From assembly GCA_910578795.1 (NCBI GenBank), contig CAJTSD010000017.1:1-64000 (forward strand): a stretch of DNA of 64,000 nt, given 5' to 3'. The number at the start of each line of letters is the position of its first letter. The first letter of the stretch is position 1. The DNA comes from an uncultured Lachnospiraceae bacterium. GTDB lineage: Bacteria > Bacillota > Clostridia > Lachnospirales > Lachnospiraceae. The translations under genes were made by a program, and so were the position numbers. Shown here piece by piece: positions 6,677 through 15,494 of the stretch. The notes under the pieces were generated by a model. The model was given only the letters and a program-made list of their open reading frames with translations. It made no database searches and had not been told where the DNA came from.

Positions 6677-6705
6677 TGTACAAATTGAAAACGGTGTGAT
6701 ATAAT
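6677..6705 (+). promoter_or_regulatory. Probable uvrB promoter
   Basis: A perfect TATAAT (6700-6705) has a 4/6-match -35 (TGTACA, 6677-6682) 17 nt upstream. The weak -35 beside the SOS box fits a LexA-controlled promoter. The leader to the uvrB start is about 85 nt. Confidence 0.6.
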
Positions 6706-6797
6706 CAGAATTACTTTTGAGCTAAATGGTTCATAATAGTTTTCATATGATATAAATAACACAGTTGCATTCGATTTATGGAGGTGATTTTGCGCTT

Positions 6798-8789
6798 ATG
6801 TTGTTCAAACTGCACAGTGAATACCAGCCGACAGGCGACCAGCCGCAGGCAATTGAAACGCTTGTAAAGGGCTTTCAGGAAGGCAATCAATTTCAAACAT
6901 TGCTGGGTGTTACGGGTTCGGGAAAGACGTTTACGATGGCAAATATAATCGCGGCATTGAATAAGCCGACGCTTGTTATCGCGCACAACAAAACGCTTGC
7001 GGGGCAGCTTTACGGCGAGTTCAAGGAATTTTTTCCGGAAAACGCGGTAGAATATTTCGTGTCCTATTACGACTACTACCAGCCGGAGGCATATATTCCG
7101 TCCTCCGACACTTATATTGCGAAAGACTCTTCCGTAAACGATGAGATTGACAAGCTCAGGCTTTCGGCGACAGCGTCTCTTACGGAGCGAAGGGATGTTG
7201 TCGTGGTCGCGTCGGTGTCGTGCATTTACGGTTTGGGCAGTCCTGATGAATATCAGGGGATGATGCTTTCGCTGCGCCCCGGAATGACGAAAGATCGGGA
7301 TGCGGTGATCCATGCGCTGATTGAGATGCAGTATGACAGGAACGACATTGACCTTGAGCGGGGGCGGTTCCGGGTACATGGCGATGTGGTTGACATCAAT
7401 CCGGCTCAGGGCGGCGAGAGTCTGATCCGCGTGGAGTATTTCGGGGATGAAATTGACCGGATTTGCGAGATTGATCCGGTGACGAGCAAGGTGACGGCGA
7501 CATTGGAGCATGTGACGATTTTTCCGGCATCGCACTATGTGGTAGCGCCTGAAAAAATTAAAGCTGCATGTGAGAAGATTGAAGAAGAAATGAAGGAGCG
7601 TGTCCGGTATTTCCGCAGTGAGGACAAGCTCATTGAGGCACAGCGCATTTCGGAGCGCACAAACTTTGATGTGGAAATGCTTCGGGAAACGGGATTTTGT
7701 TCGGGAATTGAGAATTATTCAAGGCACTTGAGCGGCACTGAGGAGGGAGAGCCTCCGTATTGCCTGATGGACTTTTTTACCGATGACTTCCTTATTATTA
7801 TAGATGAGTCGCATATCACCATTCCGCAGATACGCGGTATGTATGCAGGCGACCGTTCGCGCAAGACGACGCTTGTGGAGTTCGGGTTCCGCCTTCCGTC
7901 CGCGCTGGACAACAGACCGCTTAGATTTGAGGAGTTTGAGCAGAAAATAGACCAGATGCTTTTTGTGTCGGCGACGCCCAATGTTTATGAGAGTGATCAT
8001 GAGCTTCTGCGGGCGGAACAAATTATCCGTCCTACGGGACTTTTGGATCCCGAGATTGTCGTTTGTCCGGTTGAGGGGCAGATTGACGATTTGATTTCGA
8101 GGATTAATACGGAAACGGAAAAACATAATAAGGTTTTGGTGACGACGCTCACAAAGCGCATGGCGGAGGATTTGACGAAGTATATGAGCGAGGTAGGAAT
8201 CCGCGTCAAATATCTGCATTCCGATATTGACACGTTGGAGCGTGCTCAGATTATCCGTGACATGCGGCTTGACGTGTTTGACGTGCTGGTCGGTATTAAT
8301 CTTTTGCGCGAGGGCTTGGACATTCCGGAGATTTCTCTTGTGGCAATACTGGATGCGGACAAGGAAGGCTTTCTGCGCTCTTCGACTTCGCTGATTCAGA
8401 CGGTAGGGCGTGCGGCAAGAAATGCGGAGGGGCATGTCGTGATGTATGCCGACGTGATTACGGATTCGATGCGCATGACGCTCGACGAAACGGCAAGGAG
8501 GCGCGCCATTCAGCAGAAATATAACGAGGAGCACGGGATTACGCCGCAGACGATTAAGAAAGCAGTGCGTGATTTGATCAGTATTTCAAAGGCAGTGGCG
8601 AAGGAGGAGCAGGCATTTGCAAAGGATCCTGAGTCGATGAATGAGAAGGAGCTCAAAAAGCTGATTGCGACAGTGGAGAAGAATATGCGCAAGGCGGCTG
8701 CCGATTTGAATTTTGAGGCGGCGATGGAGCTGCGTGACAAGATGATGGATTTAAAGAAAATGTTAAACGATTTAACGGGCGGGCTATGA
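6798..8789 (+). CDS. uvrB: Excinuclease ABC subunit B
   Basis: UvrB of 663 residues, the damage-verifying helicase-like subunit of nucleotide excision repair. It has Walker A (LGVTGSGKTFTM) near residue 40, the beta-hairpin YYDYYQPEAY, the DESH helicase motif II, the motif V/VI region NLLREGLDIPE and QTVGRAARN, and a C-terminal UVR/coiled-coil segment (LNFEAAMELRDKM) that contacts UvrC. The start at 6798 is used because GGAGGTG lies 11 nt upstream and MLFKLHSEYQPTGDQPQAI matches the family. It precedes uvrA by 19 nt, so the two form an operon under the SOS box. Confidence 0.97.
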   Translation: MLFKLHSEYQPTGDQPQAIETLVKGFQEGNQFQTLLGVTGSGKTFTMANIIAALNKPTLVIAHNKTLAGQLYGEFKEFFPENAVEYFVSYYDYYQPEAYIPSSDTYIAKDSSVNDEIDKLRLSATASLTERRDVVVVASVSCIYGLGSPDEYQGMMLSLRPGMTKDRDAVIHALIEMQYDRNDIDLERGRFRVHGDVVDINPAQGGESLIRVEYFGDEIDRICEIDPVTSKVTATLEHVTIFPASHYVVAPEKIKAACEKIEEEMKERVRYFRSEDKLIEAQRISERTNFDVEMLRETGFCSGIENYSRHLSGTEEGEPPYCLMDFFTDDFLIIIDESHITIPQIRGMYAGDRSRKTTLVEFGFRLPSALDNRPLRFEEFEQKIDQMLFVSATPNVYESDHELLRAEQIIRPTGLLDPEIVVCPVEGQIDDLISRINTETEKHNKVLVTTLTKRMAEDLTKYMSEVGIRVKYLHSDIDTLERAQIIRDMRLDVFDVLVGINLLREGLDIPEISLVAILDADKEGFLRSSTSLIQTVGRAARNAEGHVVMYADVITDSMRMTLDETARRRAIQQKYNEEHGITPQTIKKAVRDLISISKAVAKEEQAFAKDPESMNEKELKKLIATVEKNMRKAAADLNFEAAMELRDKMMDLKKMLNDLTGGL

Positions 8790-8808
8790 AAGGAGCAGGG
8801 AAACCAAT

Positions 8809-11688
8809 ATGAACGGACAACAACTGAAGATGCTTCCCAAAGGGGAACTGATTCGCATTCGGGGAGCGAACGAGCATAACTTAAAAAATATCAATTTGGA
8901 TATACCGAGAAATCAATTTGTGGTGCTGACGGGACTTTCAGGTTCGGGAAAATCGTCGCTTGCATTTGACACGATTTATGCGGAGGGGCAGCGCAGATAT
9001 ATGGAGTCGCTTTCGTCTTATGCAAGACAGTTTTTGGGGCAGATGGAAAAACCGAATGTGGAGAGCATTGAAGGTCTTTCGCCAGCGATTTCCATTGACC
9101 AGAAGTCCACAAACAGAAACCCGCGTTCGACTGTCGGAACGGTTACGGAAATTTATGATTATTTCCGTCTTTTATATGCGCGTATCGGCATTCCGCACTG
9201 CCCGAACTGCGGCAGGGAGATCAAACGTCAGACGATTGACCAGATGACGGATCAGATTATGGAGCTTCCGGAAGGCACGAAAATCCAACTGATGGCGCCT
9301 GTAGTGCGGGGGCGCAAGGGCGAGCATGCAAAGGTGCTTGACCGTGCGCGCAAGAGCGGTTACGTCAGGGTGCGTGTAGACGGAAATATGTATGATTTAT
9401 CGGAGGAGATTAAGCTTGAGAAAAACATCAAGCACAACATAGAGATTGTCGTGGACCGTTTGGTGGTCAAGGCGGGAATGGAGCGCAGGTTGACGGATTC
9501 GATTGAGAATGTCATGGCGCTTTCGGACGGGCTTCTGCTTGTTGATGTCATCGGCGGCGAAACGCTGAACTTTTCGGACAGCTTTTCGTGTCCGGACTGC
9601 AATATCAGTATCGACGAGGTGGAACCGAGAAGCTTTTCGTTCAACAATCCGTTCGGTGCATGCCCGGAATGTTTCGGGCTTGGCTATAAAATGGAGTTTG
9701 ACCTTGACCTTATGGTGCCGGACAGAAGCCTGAGCATTAATCAGGGTGCGATTACGGTGATGGGCTGGCAGTCCTGCACGGATAAAAACAGCTTCACCAA
9801 TGCGGTTTTGCAGGCGTTGAGTGAGGAATACGGATTTTCGCTTGATACGCCGTTTGAGGAGCTTTCGGATGATGTGCAGGATACTTTAGTGAATGGTACA
9901 CGCGGAAAAGAGGTTGTCGTTTATTATAAGGGGCAGCGTGGCGAGGGCAGGTATCCGGTTGCGTTTGAAGGGCTTGTCAAAAATGTGGAGCGCAGATACC
10001 GCGAAACGTCGTCGGAAACGATGAAGAGCGAATATGAAACGTTTATGCGCATTACGCCCTGTAAGGAATGCGGCGGAAAGCGGTTGAAAAAAAGCTCGCT
10101 TGCAGTTACGGTCTGTGACAGGAATATTTATGAAGTTACGTCAATGTCGATTAAGAATCTGTACGATTTTATGGATACAATGGAGCTGACAAAGCAGCAG
10201 CAGTTAATCGGAAAGCGTATTTTAAAGGAAATCAAGGCGCGTGTAGGCTTTCTTGCGAGCGTGGGTTTGGAATATTTAAACCTTGCAAGAGGCACGGCAT
10301 CGCTTTCAGGCGGAGAGGCGCAGCGTATCCGGCTTGCGACGCAGATTGGCTCGGGACTGGTGGGGGTTTGCTATATTCTTGACGAGCCGAGTATCGGTCT
10401 GCACCAGCGTGATAATGATAAGCTGATTGCGGCGCTCAAAAACTTACAGGAGCTTGGCAATACGCTGCTTGTCGTGGAGCACGACGAAGATACGATGTTT
10501 GCGGCGGACCATGTAATCGACATCGGACCGGGTGCGGGAGAGCATGGTGGCGAGGTCGTGGCGCAGGGGACGGCGCAGGAGATTATGGAAATTGAGGAAT
10601 CGATTACCGGTCAATATCTGAGCGGAAAGCTGCAGATTCCCGTGCCCGATACGCGCAGAAAGCCGATGGGCTGGCTGACGGTAAAGGGAGCTGCGGAAAA
10701 CAATCTGAAGAATATTGACGTGAGGTTCCCGCTTGGCGTGTTTACCTGTGTGACAGGCGTGTCCGGTTCGGGAAAATCCTCGCTTGTGAATGAAATCCTG
10801 TATAAATATCTTGCGAAGAAATTAAACCGCGCGCGTACGGTTTGCGGCAAGTTTAAAAAGATTGAAGGGATTGAGCAGCTTGACAAGGTGATCAATATTG
10901 ACCAGTCTCCAATCGGAAGGACGCCGCGTTCCAATCCGGCGACATACACGGGCGTATTTGACCAAATCCGTGATTTGTTTGCGTCAACGGTGGACGCGAA
11001 GGCGCGGGGCTATGCAAAAGGACGGTTTAGCTTTAATGTAAAGGGCGGACGTTGTGAGGCGTGCGGCGGAGACGGTATTATCAAAATTGAGATGCATTTC
11101 CTGCCTGATGTATATGTTCCCTGTGAGGTTTGCCAGGGAAAGCGTTACAACCGTGAAACGCTTGAGGTGAAATATAAGGGGAAAAATATTTATGACGTGC
11201 TGGACATGACGGTGGAGGAGGCACTGGCATTTTTTGAGCCTGTTCCTTCTATTAAAAGAAAGATTGAAACGCTTTATGACGTGGGACTTTCTTATATTAA
11301 GCTCGGGCAGCCGTCAACGACGCTTTCGGGCGGCGAGGCACAGCGCATCAAGCTTGCGACGGAGTTAAGCCGCAGGAGCACGGGGAAGACGATTTATATT
11401 TTGGACGAGCCGACGACAGGACTGCATTTTGCCGATGTACACAAGCTTGTGGAGATTTTGCAGCGGATTACGGAGGGTGGAAATACGGTTGTTGTCATTG
11501 AGCATAACCTTGATGTGATTAAAACTGCGGATTATATTATTGATATTGGACCCGAGGGGGGCGATGGCGGCGGAACCGTGATTGCAGAAGGGACGCCGGA
11601 GGAGATTGCCAAGGATAAAAAGTCCTATACGGGGATTTATGTAAAGAAAATGCTGGCACGTGCTGGAAAATGTAACCGTTCGGATTAG
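8809..11688 (+). CDS. uvrA: Excinuclease ABC subunit A
   Basis: UvrA of 959 residues, the dimeric ABC-type ATPase that finds bulky lesions and loads UvrB. Both ATP-binding cassettes are complete: Walker A GLSGSGKSS near residue 44 and GVSGSGKSS near 650, ABC signatures LSGGEAQRIRLA and LSGGEAQRIKLA, and Walker B YILDEP in both halves. Zinc-binding pairs CPDC...CPEC and CEAC...CEVC are present. Length is normal. AAGGAG lies 13 nt before the ATG. The gene stops at the edge of a strong hairpin (11688-11713). Confidence 0.97.
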   Translation: MNGQQLKMLPKGELIRIRGANEHNLKNINLDIPRNQFVVLTGLSGSGKSSLAFDTIYAEGQRRYMESLSSYARQFLGQMEKPNVESIEGLSPAISIDQKSTNRNPRSTVGTVTEIYDYFRLLYARIGIPHCPNCGREIKRQTIDQMTDQIMELPEGTKIQLMAPVVRGRKGEHAKVLDRARKSGYVRVRVDGNMYDLSEEIKLEKNIKHNIEIVVDRLVVKAGMERRLTDSIENVMALSDGLLLVDVIGGETLNFSDSFSCPDCNISIDEVEPRSFSFNNPFGACPECFGLGYKMEFDLDLMVPDRSLSINQGAITVMGWQSCTDKNSFTNAVLQALSEEYGFSLDTPFEELSDDVQDTLVNGTRGKEVVVYYKGQRGEGRYPVAFEGLVKNVERRYRETSSETMKSEYETFMRITPCKECGGKRLKKSSLAVTVCDRNIYEVTSMSIKNLYDFMDTMELTKQQQLIGKRILKEIKARVGFLASVGLEYLNLARGTASLSGGEAQRIRLATQIGSGLVGVCYILDEPSIGLHQRDNDKLIAALKNLQELGNTLLVVEHDEDTMFAADHVIDIGPGAGEHGGEVVAQGTAQEIMEIEESITGQYLSGKLQIPVPDTRRKPMGWLTVKGAAENNLKNIDVRFPLGVFTCVTGVSGSGKSSLVNEILYKYLAKKLNRARTVCGKFKKIEGIEQLDKVINIDQSPIGRTPRSNPATYTGVFDQIRDLFASTVDAKARGYAKGRFSFNVKGGRCEACGGDGIIKIEMHFLPDVYVPCEVCQGKRYNRETLEVKYKGKNIYDVLDMTVEEALAFFEPVPSIKRKIETLYDVGLSYIKLGQPSTTLSGGEAQRIKLATELSRRSTGKTIYILDEPTTGLHFADVHKLVEILQRITEGGNTVVVIEHNLDVIKTADYIIDIGPEGGDGGGTVIAEGTPEEIAKDKKSYTGIYVKKMLARAGKCNRSD

Positions 11689-11824
11689 GACTTTGCACTG
11701 CGCTGCAAAGTCCGTAAGAATGCGTAGTGGTTGAGATGCATCAAGCCACGGTACGTGGCTTTGACACCATGAAGTGGTTTTGCATGGCTTGATGCGTAAC
11801 AGTTCAGCAAGGCTGAACTGTTAC
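11688..11824. repeat. Three consecutive strong hairpins after uvrA
   Basis: Stem 1: GGACTTTGCA (11688-11697) with TGCAAAGTCC (11704-11713). Stem 2: GCATCAAGCCA (11738-11748) with TGGCTTGATGC (11785-11795), enclosing an alternative CCACG-GTA-CGTGG hairpin. Stem 3: GTAACAGTTCAGC (11796-11808) with GCTGAACTGTTAC (11812-11824), 13 bp with a 3-nt loop. None is followed by a U tract, so simple termination is not the obvious role. Options include an mRNA-stabilising 3' structure, a palindromic extragenic element, or a small RNA. Confidence 0.7.
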
Positions 11825-12036
11825 TGGAAAATAGCATATGGGAACTGAATTTTTGATATCGACTGCACAAAATGACGAATATTCTGTAAATTTAACTGTT
11901 TACAAAACAATTATTAGAGTATATAATAAATTTACATAATATTTTAAAATAATGCTAAAGTATTGTGAAAACGGTGCCGATATAAAGATTATAAAAAGAT
12001 TCGATGTGTTTTTTATAAAAAAAGCGTTAAACCCCT

Positions 12037-12064
12037 TTGAAAATTGGATAAATTAGGTTATAAT
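12037..12064 (+). promoter_or_regulatory. Promoter for the mbl-flagellar rod operon
   Basis: TTGAAA (12037-12042), a 16-nt spacer and TATAAT (12059-12064) form a near-consensus housekeeping promoter. Predicted transcription begins about 140 nt before the mbl start. The rest of the 11825-12209 gap is AT-rich with no gene. Confidence 0.75.
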
Positions 12065-12209
12065 GGCTTAGTTAGCAATTCGTAATGGATAATGGCAATA
12101 CTATATAAATAACTAAGATGATTAGATGATCCTGTATAACAGTGGGATTCATTTTGGAATAAAGTACCTGAATTTATCAATTTGATCAAGAAAGAAAGGG
12201 GCAGCAGCC

Positions 12210-13205
12210 ATGCAATACACAGATATTGGAATTGACTTAGGAACCGCTAGTATATTAGTTTATATCAGAGGAAAGGGCGTTGTCTTAAAGGAGCCGTCCG
12301 TGGTGGCATTTGACCGCGACACTGATAAAATAAAAGCCATCGGAGAAGACGCACGTCTTATGCTGGGAAGAACTCCCGGCAATATTGTAGCCGTAAGACC
12401 TTTAAGACAGGGAGTGATTTCTGATTATAAGGTAACGGAGCAGATGATGAAGCACTTTATCCAAAAGGCGCTTGGACGAAAAACCTTCCGCAAGCCGATT
12501 ATTGCGGTATGTGTGCCGAGCGGCGTTACGGAGGTGGAAAAGAAGGCAGTTGAGGATGCGACGTATCAGGCTGGTGCAAGGGATGTCAAGATTATTGAGG
12601 AGCCGATTGCAGCGGCAATCGGAGCAGGCATTGATATTTCAAAGCCTTGCGGAAATATGATCGTCGATATCGGCGGCGGTACTTCCGACATTGCAGTCAT
12701 CTCTTTGGGCGGTACGGTAGTCAGTGCGTCAATTAAAATAGCGGGCGATGATTTTGACGAAGCAATCGTGCGCTATATGAGAAAAAAACACAATCTTTTG
12801 ATTGGCGAGAGAACAGCAGAAGATATCAAAATTAAAATCGGATCAGCATTTAAGAGAGCAGAAGTAGATTACATGGATGTCAGGGGACGAAATCTTGTGA
12901 CGGGACTTCCGAAGACCATCCGGGTTTCCTCAGAGGAGACGGAGGAGGCGCTTCGTGAGACCACGGCGCAGATTATTGACACCATCCATAGCGTGTTGGA
13001 GAAGACTCCGCCCGAACTTGCGGCTGATATTGCAGACCGTGGGATTGTGCTTACGGGAGGCGGAAGTCTTTTGCGGGGCTTAGAGGACTTGATTGAGTCG
13101 CGCACGGGCATCAACACGATGACCGCCGAGGATCCTATGACGGCGGTTGCCATTGGTACGGGTAAGTATGTGGAGTTTTTGGCAGGCGCCAGGGACGAAC
13201 TGTAA
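12210..13205 (+). CDS. mbl: MreB/Mbl actin-like cell-shape protein
   Basis: A 331-residue bacterial actin that polymerises under the membrane to guide lateral cell-wall synthesis. Nucleotide-binding motifs are clear: phosphate 1 DIGIDLGTAS near residue 5, phosphate 2 MIVDIGGGTSDIAV near 150, the connecting EEPIAAAIGAGI, and adenosine motif VLTGGGSLLRGL near 280. Length and motifs fit MreB, Mbl or MreBH equally. The Mbl name is preferred from context, since two flagellar rod genes follow as in the Bacillus subtilis order mbl-flhO-flhP. AAGAAAGGGG precedes the ATG. Confidence 0.93.
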   Translation: MQYTDIGIDLGTASILVYIRGKGVVLKEPSVVAFDRDTDKIKAIGEDARLMLGRTPGNIVAVRPLRQGVISDYKVTEQMMKHFIQKALGRKTFRKPIIAVCVPSGVTEVEKKAVEDATYQAGARDVKIIEEPIAAAIGAGIDISKPCGNMIVDIGGGTSDIAVISLGGTVVSASIKIAGDDFDEAIVRYMRKKHNLLIGERTAEDIKIKIGSAFKRAEVDYMDVRGRNLVTGLPKTIRVSSEETEEALRETTAQIIDTIHSVLEKTPPELAADIADRGIVLTGGGSLLRGLEDLIESRTGINTMTAEDPMTAVAIGTGKYVEFLAGARDEL

Positions 13206-13269
13206 TCCTTCGAAATGGAAATACACCCTCTAAGCTGATACGGTTTTGGGATTCGGTTAGGAGGAGAAT

Positions 13270-14049
13270 ATGCTTAGAGGTCTGTACACTGCCTATACGG
13301 GAATGTTGAACGAACAGTATAGGATGGATATTATGTCAAACAACCTTGCAAATGCGGACACAACGGGTTTTAAGAAGGAAGGCTCGACAAGTCAGGCATA
13401 TGATGAGGTTATGGCGGTAAAGATTAAGGATTTATCGGAAAATCCGAATGTGCCCAAGCGACTGGGGAATATGAGTCTCGGCGTGAAAATCGGAGAGACG
13501 TTTACGGATTTTTCACAGGGCTCGTTGAGAATTACGGAGAATCCGTACGATTTGGCGATTGGAGGAAACGGATTTTTCAATATTGAGTTTACGAGTAAAT
13601 CGGGGGAAACCTCTACAAAATATACAAGAGACGGTGGATTTACGCTCACAAAGGACGGCTGGCTTGTGACAAAGGACGGCGATTATGTTCTTGGTGAGAA
13701 TGATGCAAGGATACAGGTATCCACCACTGCGGCTGAGACAGTGATTGACCGTATGGGAAATATTTATCAGGACGGCAATCTTGTCGCAAGTATCAAACTG
13801 ACGGAGTTTGAAGATACCAATTATCTGACTCATTACGGTGAGACGATGTGGGACGCAAAGGAAGGCGCGGTATCGCATGATGCGGAGGACGCCAGCATCT
13901 ATCAGGGATATTTGGAAATGTCGAATGCAAATGTCGTAAAGGAAATGGTGAACATGATTACGATTTCAAGACAGTATGAGGCAAACCAAAAGATGATTAC
14001 GACCTTTGACGATACATTAGAGCGTTCCATGGAGTTAATTAGAATATAA
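13270..14049 (+). CDS. flhO: Flagellar basal-body rod protein FlhO (FlgF/FlgG family)
   Basis: A 259-residue flagellar rod/hook-family protein. The N-terminal rod motif (LYTAYTGMLNEQYRMDIMSNNLANADTTGFK begins at residue 5; its core SNNLAN is invariant), the central NPYDLAIGGNGFF motif and the C-terminal SNANVVKEMVNMI...YEANQKMI region are all present. It is exported through the flagellar type III apparatus and builds the proximal or distal rod. TTAGGAGGAG precedes the ATG. It lies 64 nt after mbl and 36 nt before flhP. Confidence 0.93.
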   Translation: MLRGLYTAYTGMLNEQYRMDIMSNNLANADTTGFKKEGSTSQAYDEVMAVKIKDLSENPNVPKRLGNMSLGVKIGETFTDFSQGSLRITENPYDLAIGGNGFFNIEFTSKSGETSTKYTRDGGFTLTKDGWLVTKDGDYVLGENDARIQVSTTAAETVIDRMGNIYQDGNLVASIKLTEFEDTNYLTHYGETMWDAKEGAVSHDAEDASIYQGYLEMSNANVVKEMVNMITISRQYEANQKMITTFDDTLERSMELIRI

Positions 14050-14085
14050 TTACGGGTTAGATTTTAGTAAGAATGGGAGGATAAT

Positions 14086-14907
14086 ATGGTAAGATCATTA
14101 TGGACAGGTGCAACCGGAATGATTGCACAGCAGTTAAACGTTGACAATATTTCCAATAATCTCGCAAACGTCAATACGACGGGCTACAAGGCGGAGGTTA
14201 TGGAGTTTAAATCCCTTTTATATCAGACGATTCAGACGAGAAGCACTACGGCGAATATGGAGCAGAAGCCCATTGGCGCAGAGGTGGGTCTTGGCGTCAG
14301 AAATTCGGCAATTACATCCATCTTTACGCAGGGAAGTCTTTTGGAAACACCTGGTGAGGCAAATTTTGCAATCGCCGGTAAAGGATTTTTTGCGGTACAG
14401 GGAGCGGACGGGGAGTCCATCTTTTATACAAGAAACGGTAATATGGAGTTTGCAATCGGCGAGGAGGGATTGATTCTGACAACCTCGGACGGTCTTCCGG
14501 TGTTGGATGTTGAAGGAGAACCAATCGTTATCGAGGATGAAGATGTAGTTGTGAGCAAGATTACGGTTTCAAGGGACGGCACGCTGATGTATCCGGATGA
14601 TGATAATGTTCCGCAAAGCCTTGATATGCAGATTGGTTTATGGCAGTTTAACAATCCGGGCGGACTGCACAAAGAGGGCGACAGCCTGTTTTCTGAAACG
14701 GACGCAAGCGGAGAGGCTTTAAACGAGAATGAAGAGGAAGATCTGCCAAAGAGCAAAATCATACAAGGATACCTTGAGGGTTCAAATGTGCAGATTGCTG
14801 ACGAGATGGTCAACTTAATTGTGGCACAAAGAGCGTATGAGATGAACTCAAAGGTTATCACAACTTCAGATGAAATGCTGCAGCAGGCAAATCAGCTGAA
14901 GCGGTAA
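14086..14907 (+). CDS. flhP: Flagellar basal-body rod protein FlhP (FlgG-like)
   Basis: A 273-residue paralogue of the preceding gene, with LWTGATGMIAQQ, NISNNLANVNTTGYK, ANFAIAGKGFFAV and the C-terminal coiled region QIADEMVNLIVAQRAYEMNSK. As FlgG-type distal-rod protein it is exported by the flagellar secretion system. GGGAGGATAAT precedes the ATG. The pair of neighbouring FlgF/FlgG paralogues matches the flhO-flhP arrangement of Firmicutes rather than the proteobacterial flgFG locus. Confidence 0.93.
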   Translation: MVRSLWTGATGMIAQQLNVDNISNNLANVNTTGYKAEVMEFKSLLYQTIQTRSTTANMEQKPIGAEVGLGVRNSAITSIFTQGSLLETPGEANFAIAGKGFFAVQGADGESIFYTRNGNMEFAIGEEGLILTTSDGLPVLDVEGEPIVIEDEDVVVSKITVSRDGTLMYPDDDNVPQSLDMQIGLWQFNNPGGLHKEGDSLFSETDASGEALNENEEEDLPKSKIIQGYLEGSNVQIADEMVNLIVAQRAYEMNSKVITTSDEMLQQANQLKR

Positions 14908-15009
14908 GTGTGAAGAGAATTTCTAAGTCTGCAAAATACGTTGACTAAGTGATTCTAAAGCTTCACAGTAAATATGGAATATTTGTGGAATAGTAATAGG
15001 GGGATTTAT

Positions 15010-15396
15010 ATGGATATTGGCGGAGTAGGTTCTGTATATGCGGACTATATGGCATCTCAGGCATCATCAGGAAAAGCGGATGCACTGCAAAATAAACTGA
15101 CAAACAATCCATCTACGGCAACAGAAGAAGAACTGATGGATGCGTGCAAGGAATTTGAATCTTATTTTATGGAGCAGGTGTTCAATTCCATGATTGAGAC
15201 AACAAAGGTGTTTTCGGATGATGATGAAAATGGATATGCATCGAAAATGGTAGATTATTTTAAGGACTATGCTGTTCAGGAATTATGCGATCAGGTTACG
15301 AGCGGAAACGGTATCGGGATTGCAAATACGCTTTATGAACAGATGAAACGCAATTATGGTATTGGTGCAAATATCATTTCTGCGGAGGATGTATAG
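15010..15396 (+). CDS. Flagellar rod-binding/assembly protein, FlgJ N-terminal domain
   Basis: A 128-residue protein with the Rod-binding domain of FlgJ: CKEFESYFMEQVFNSMI near residues 43-60 and the C-terminal KMVDYFKDYAVQELCDQV...GIGIANTLYEQM pattern. It lacks the muramidase half found in enterobacterial FlgJ, as is usual in Clostridia. It probably caps the growing rod. The start at 15010 is preferred because GGGGG precedes it, giving MDIGGVGSVYADYM; a frame from 14974 has no ribosome site. A terminator follows at 15413, closing the mbl-flhOP-flgJ unit. Confidence 0.88.
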   Translation: MDIGGVGSVYADYMASQASSGKADALQNKLTNNPSTATEEELMDACKEFESYFMEQVFNSMIETTKVFSDDDENGYASKMVDYFKDYAVQELCDQVTSGNGIGIANTLYEQMKRNYGIGANIISAEDV

Positions 15397-15412
15397 TCGA
15401 TGTTAAGAATAT

Positions 15413-15441
15413 AGCCGAACCCGGTTACGGGCTCGGCTTTT
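15413..15441 (+). terminator. Intrinsic terminator of the flagellar rod operon
   Basis: AGCCGA (15413-15418) and CCCG (15420-15423) pair with CGGG (15428-15431) and TCGGCT (15433-15438), with a single A/C mismatch and GTTA loop, followed by TTT. Confidence 0.85.
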
Positions 15442-15494
15442 GTGCGTAATATATATGTACAAAATTTGACATGGGAAAAACGGGAGGAACACGC

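Noticed and set aside
6765..6797. Upstream extension of uvrB
   Set aside because: It overlaps the GGAGGTG ribosome site; the ATG at 6798 fits the family N-terminus.
14908..15009. TGTGAAG/CTTCACA inverted repeat between flhP and flgJ as an operator
   Set aside because: Arms are only 7 bp with a long spacer and no supporting context.
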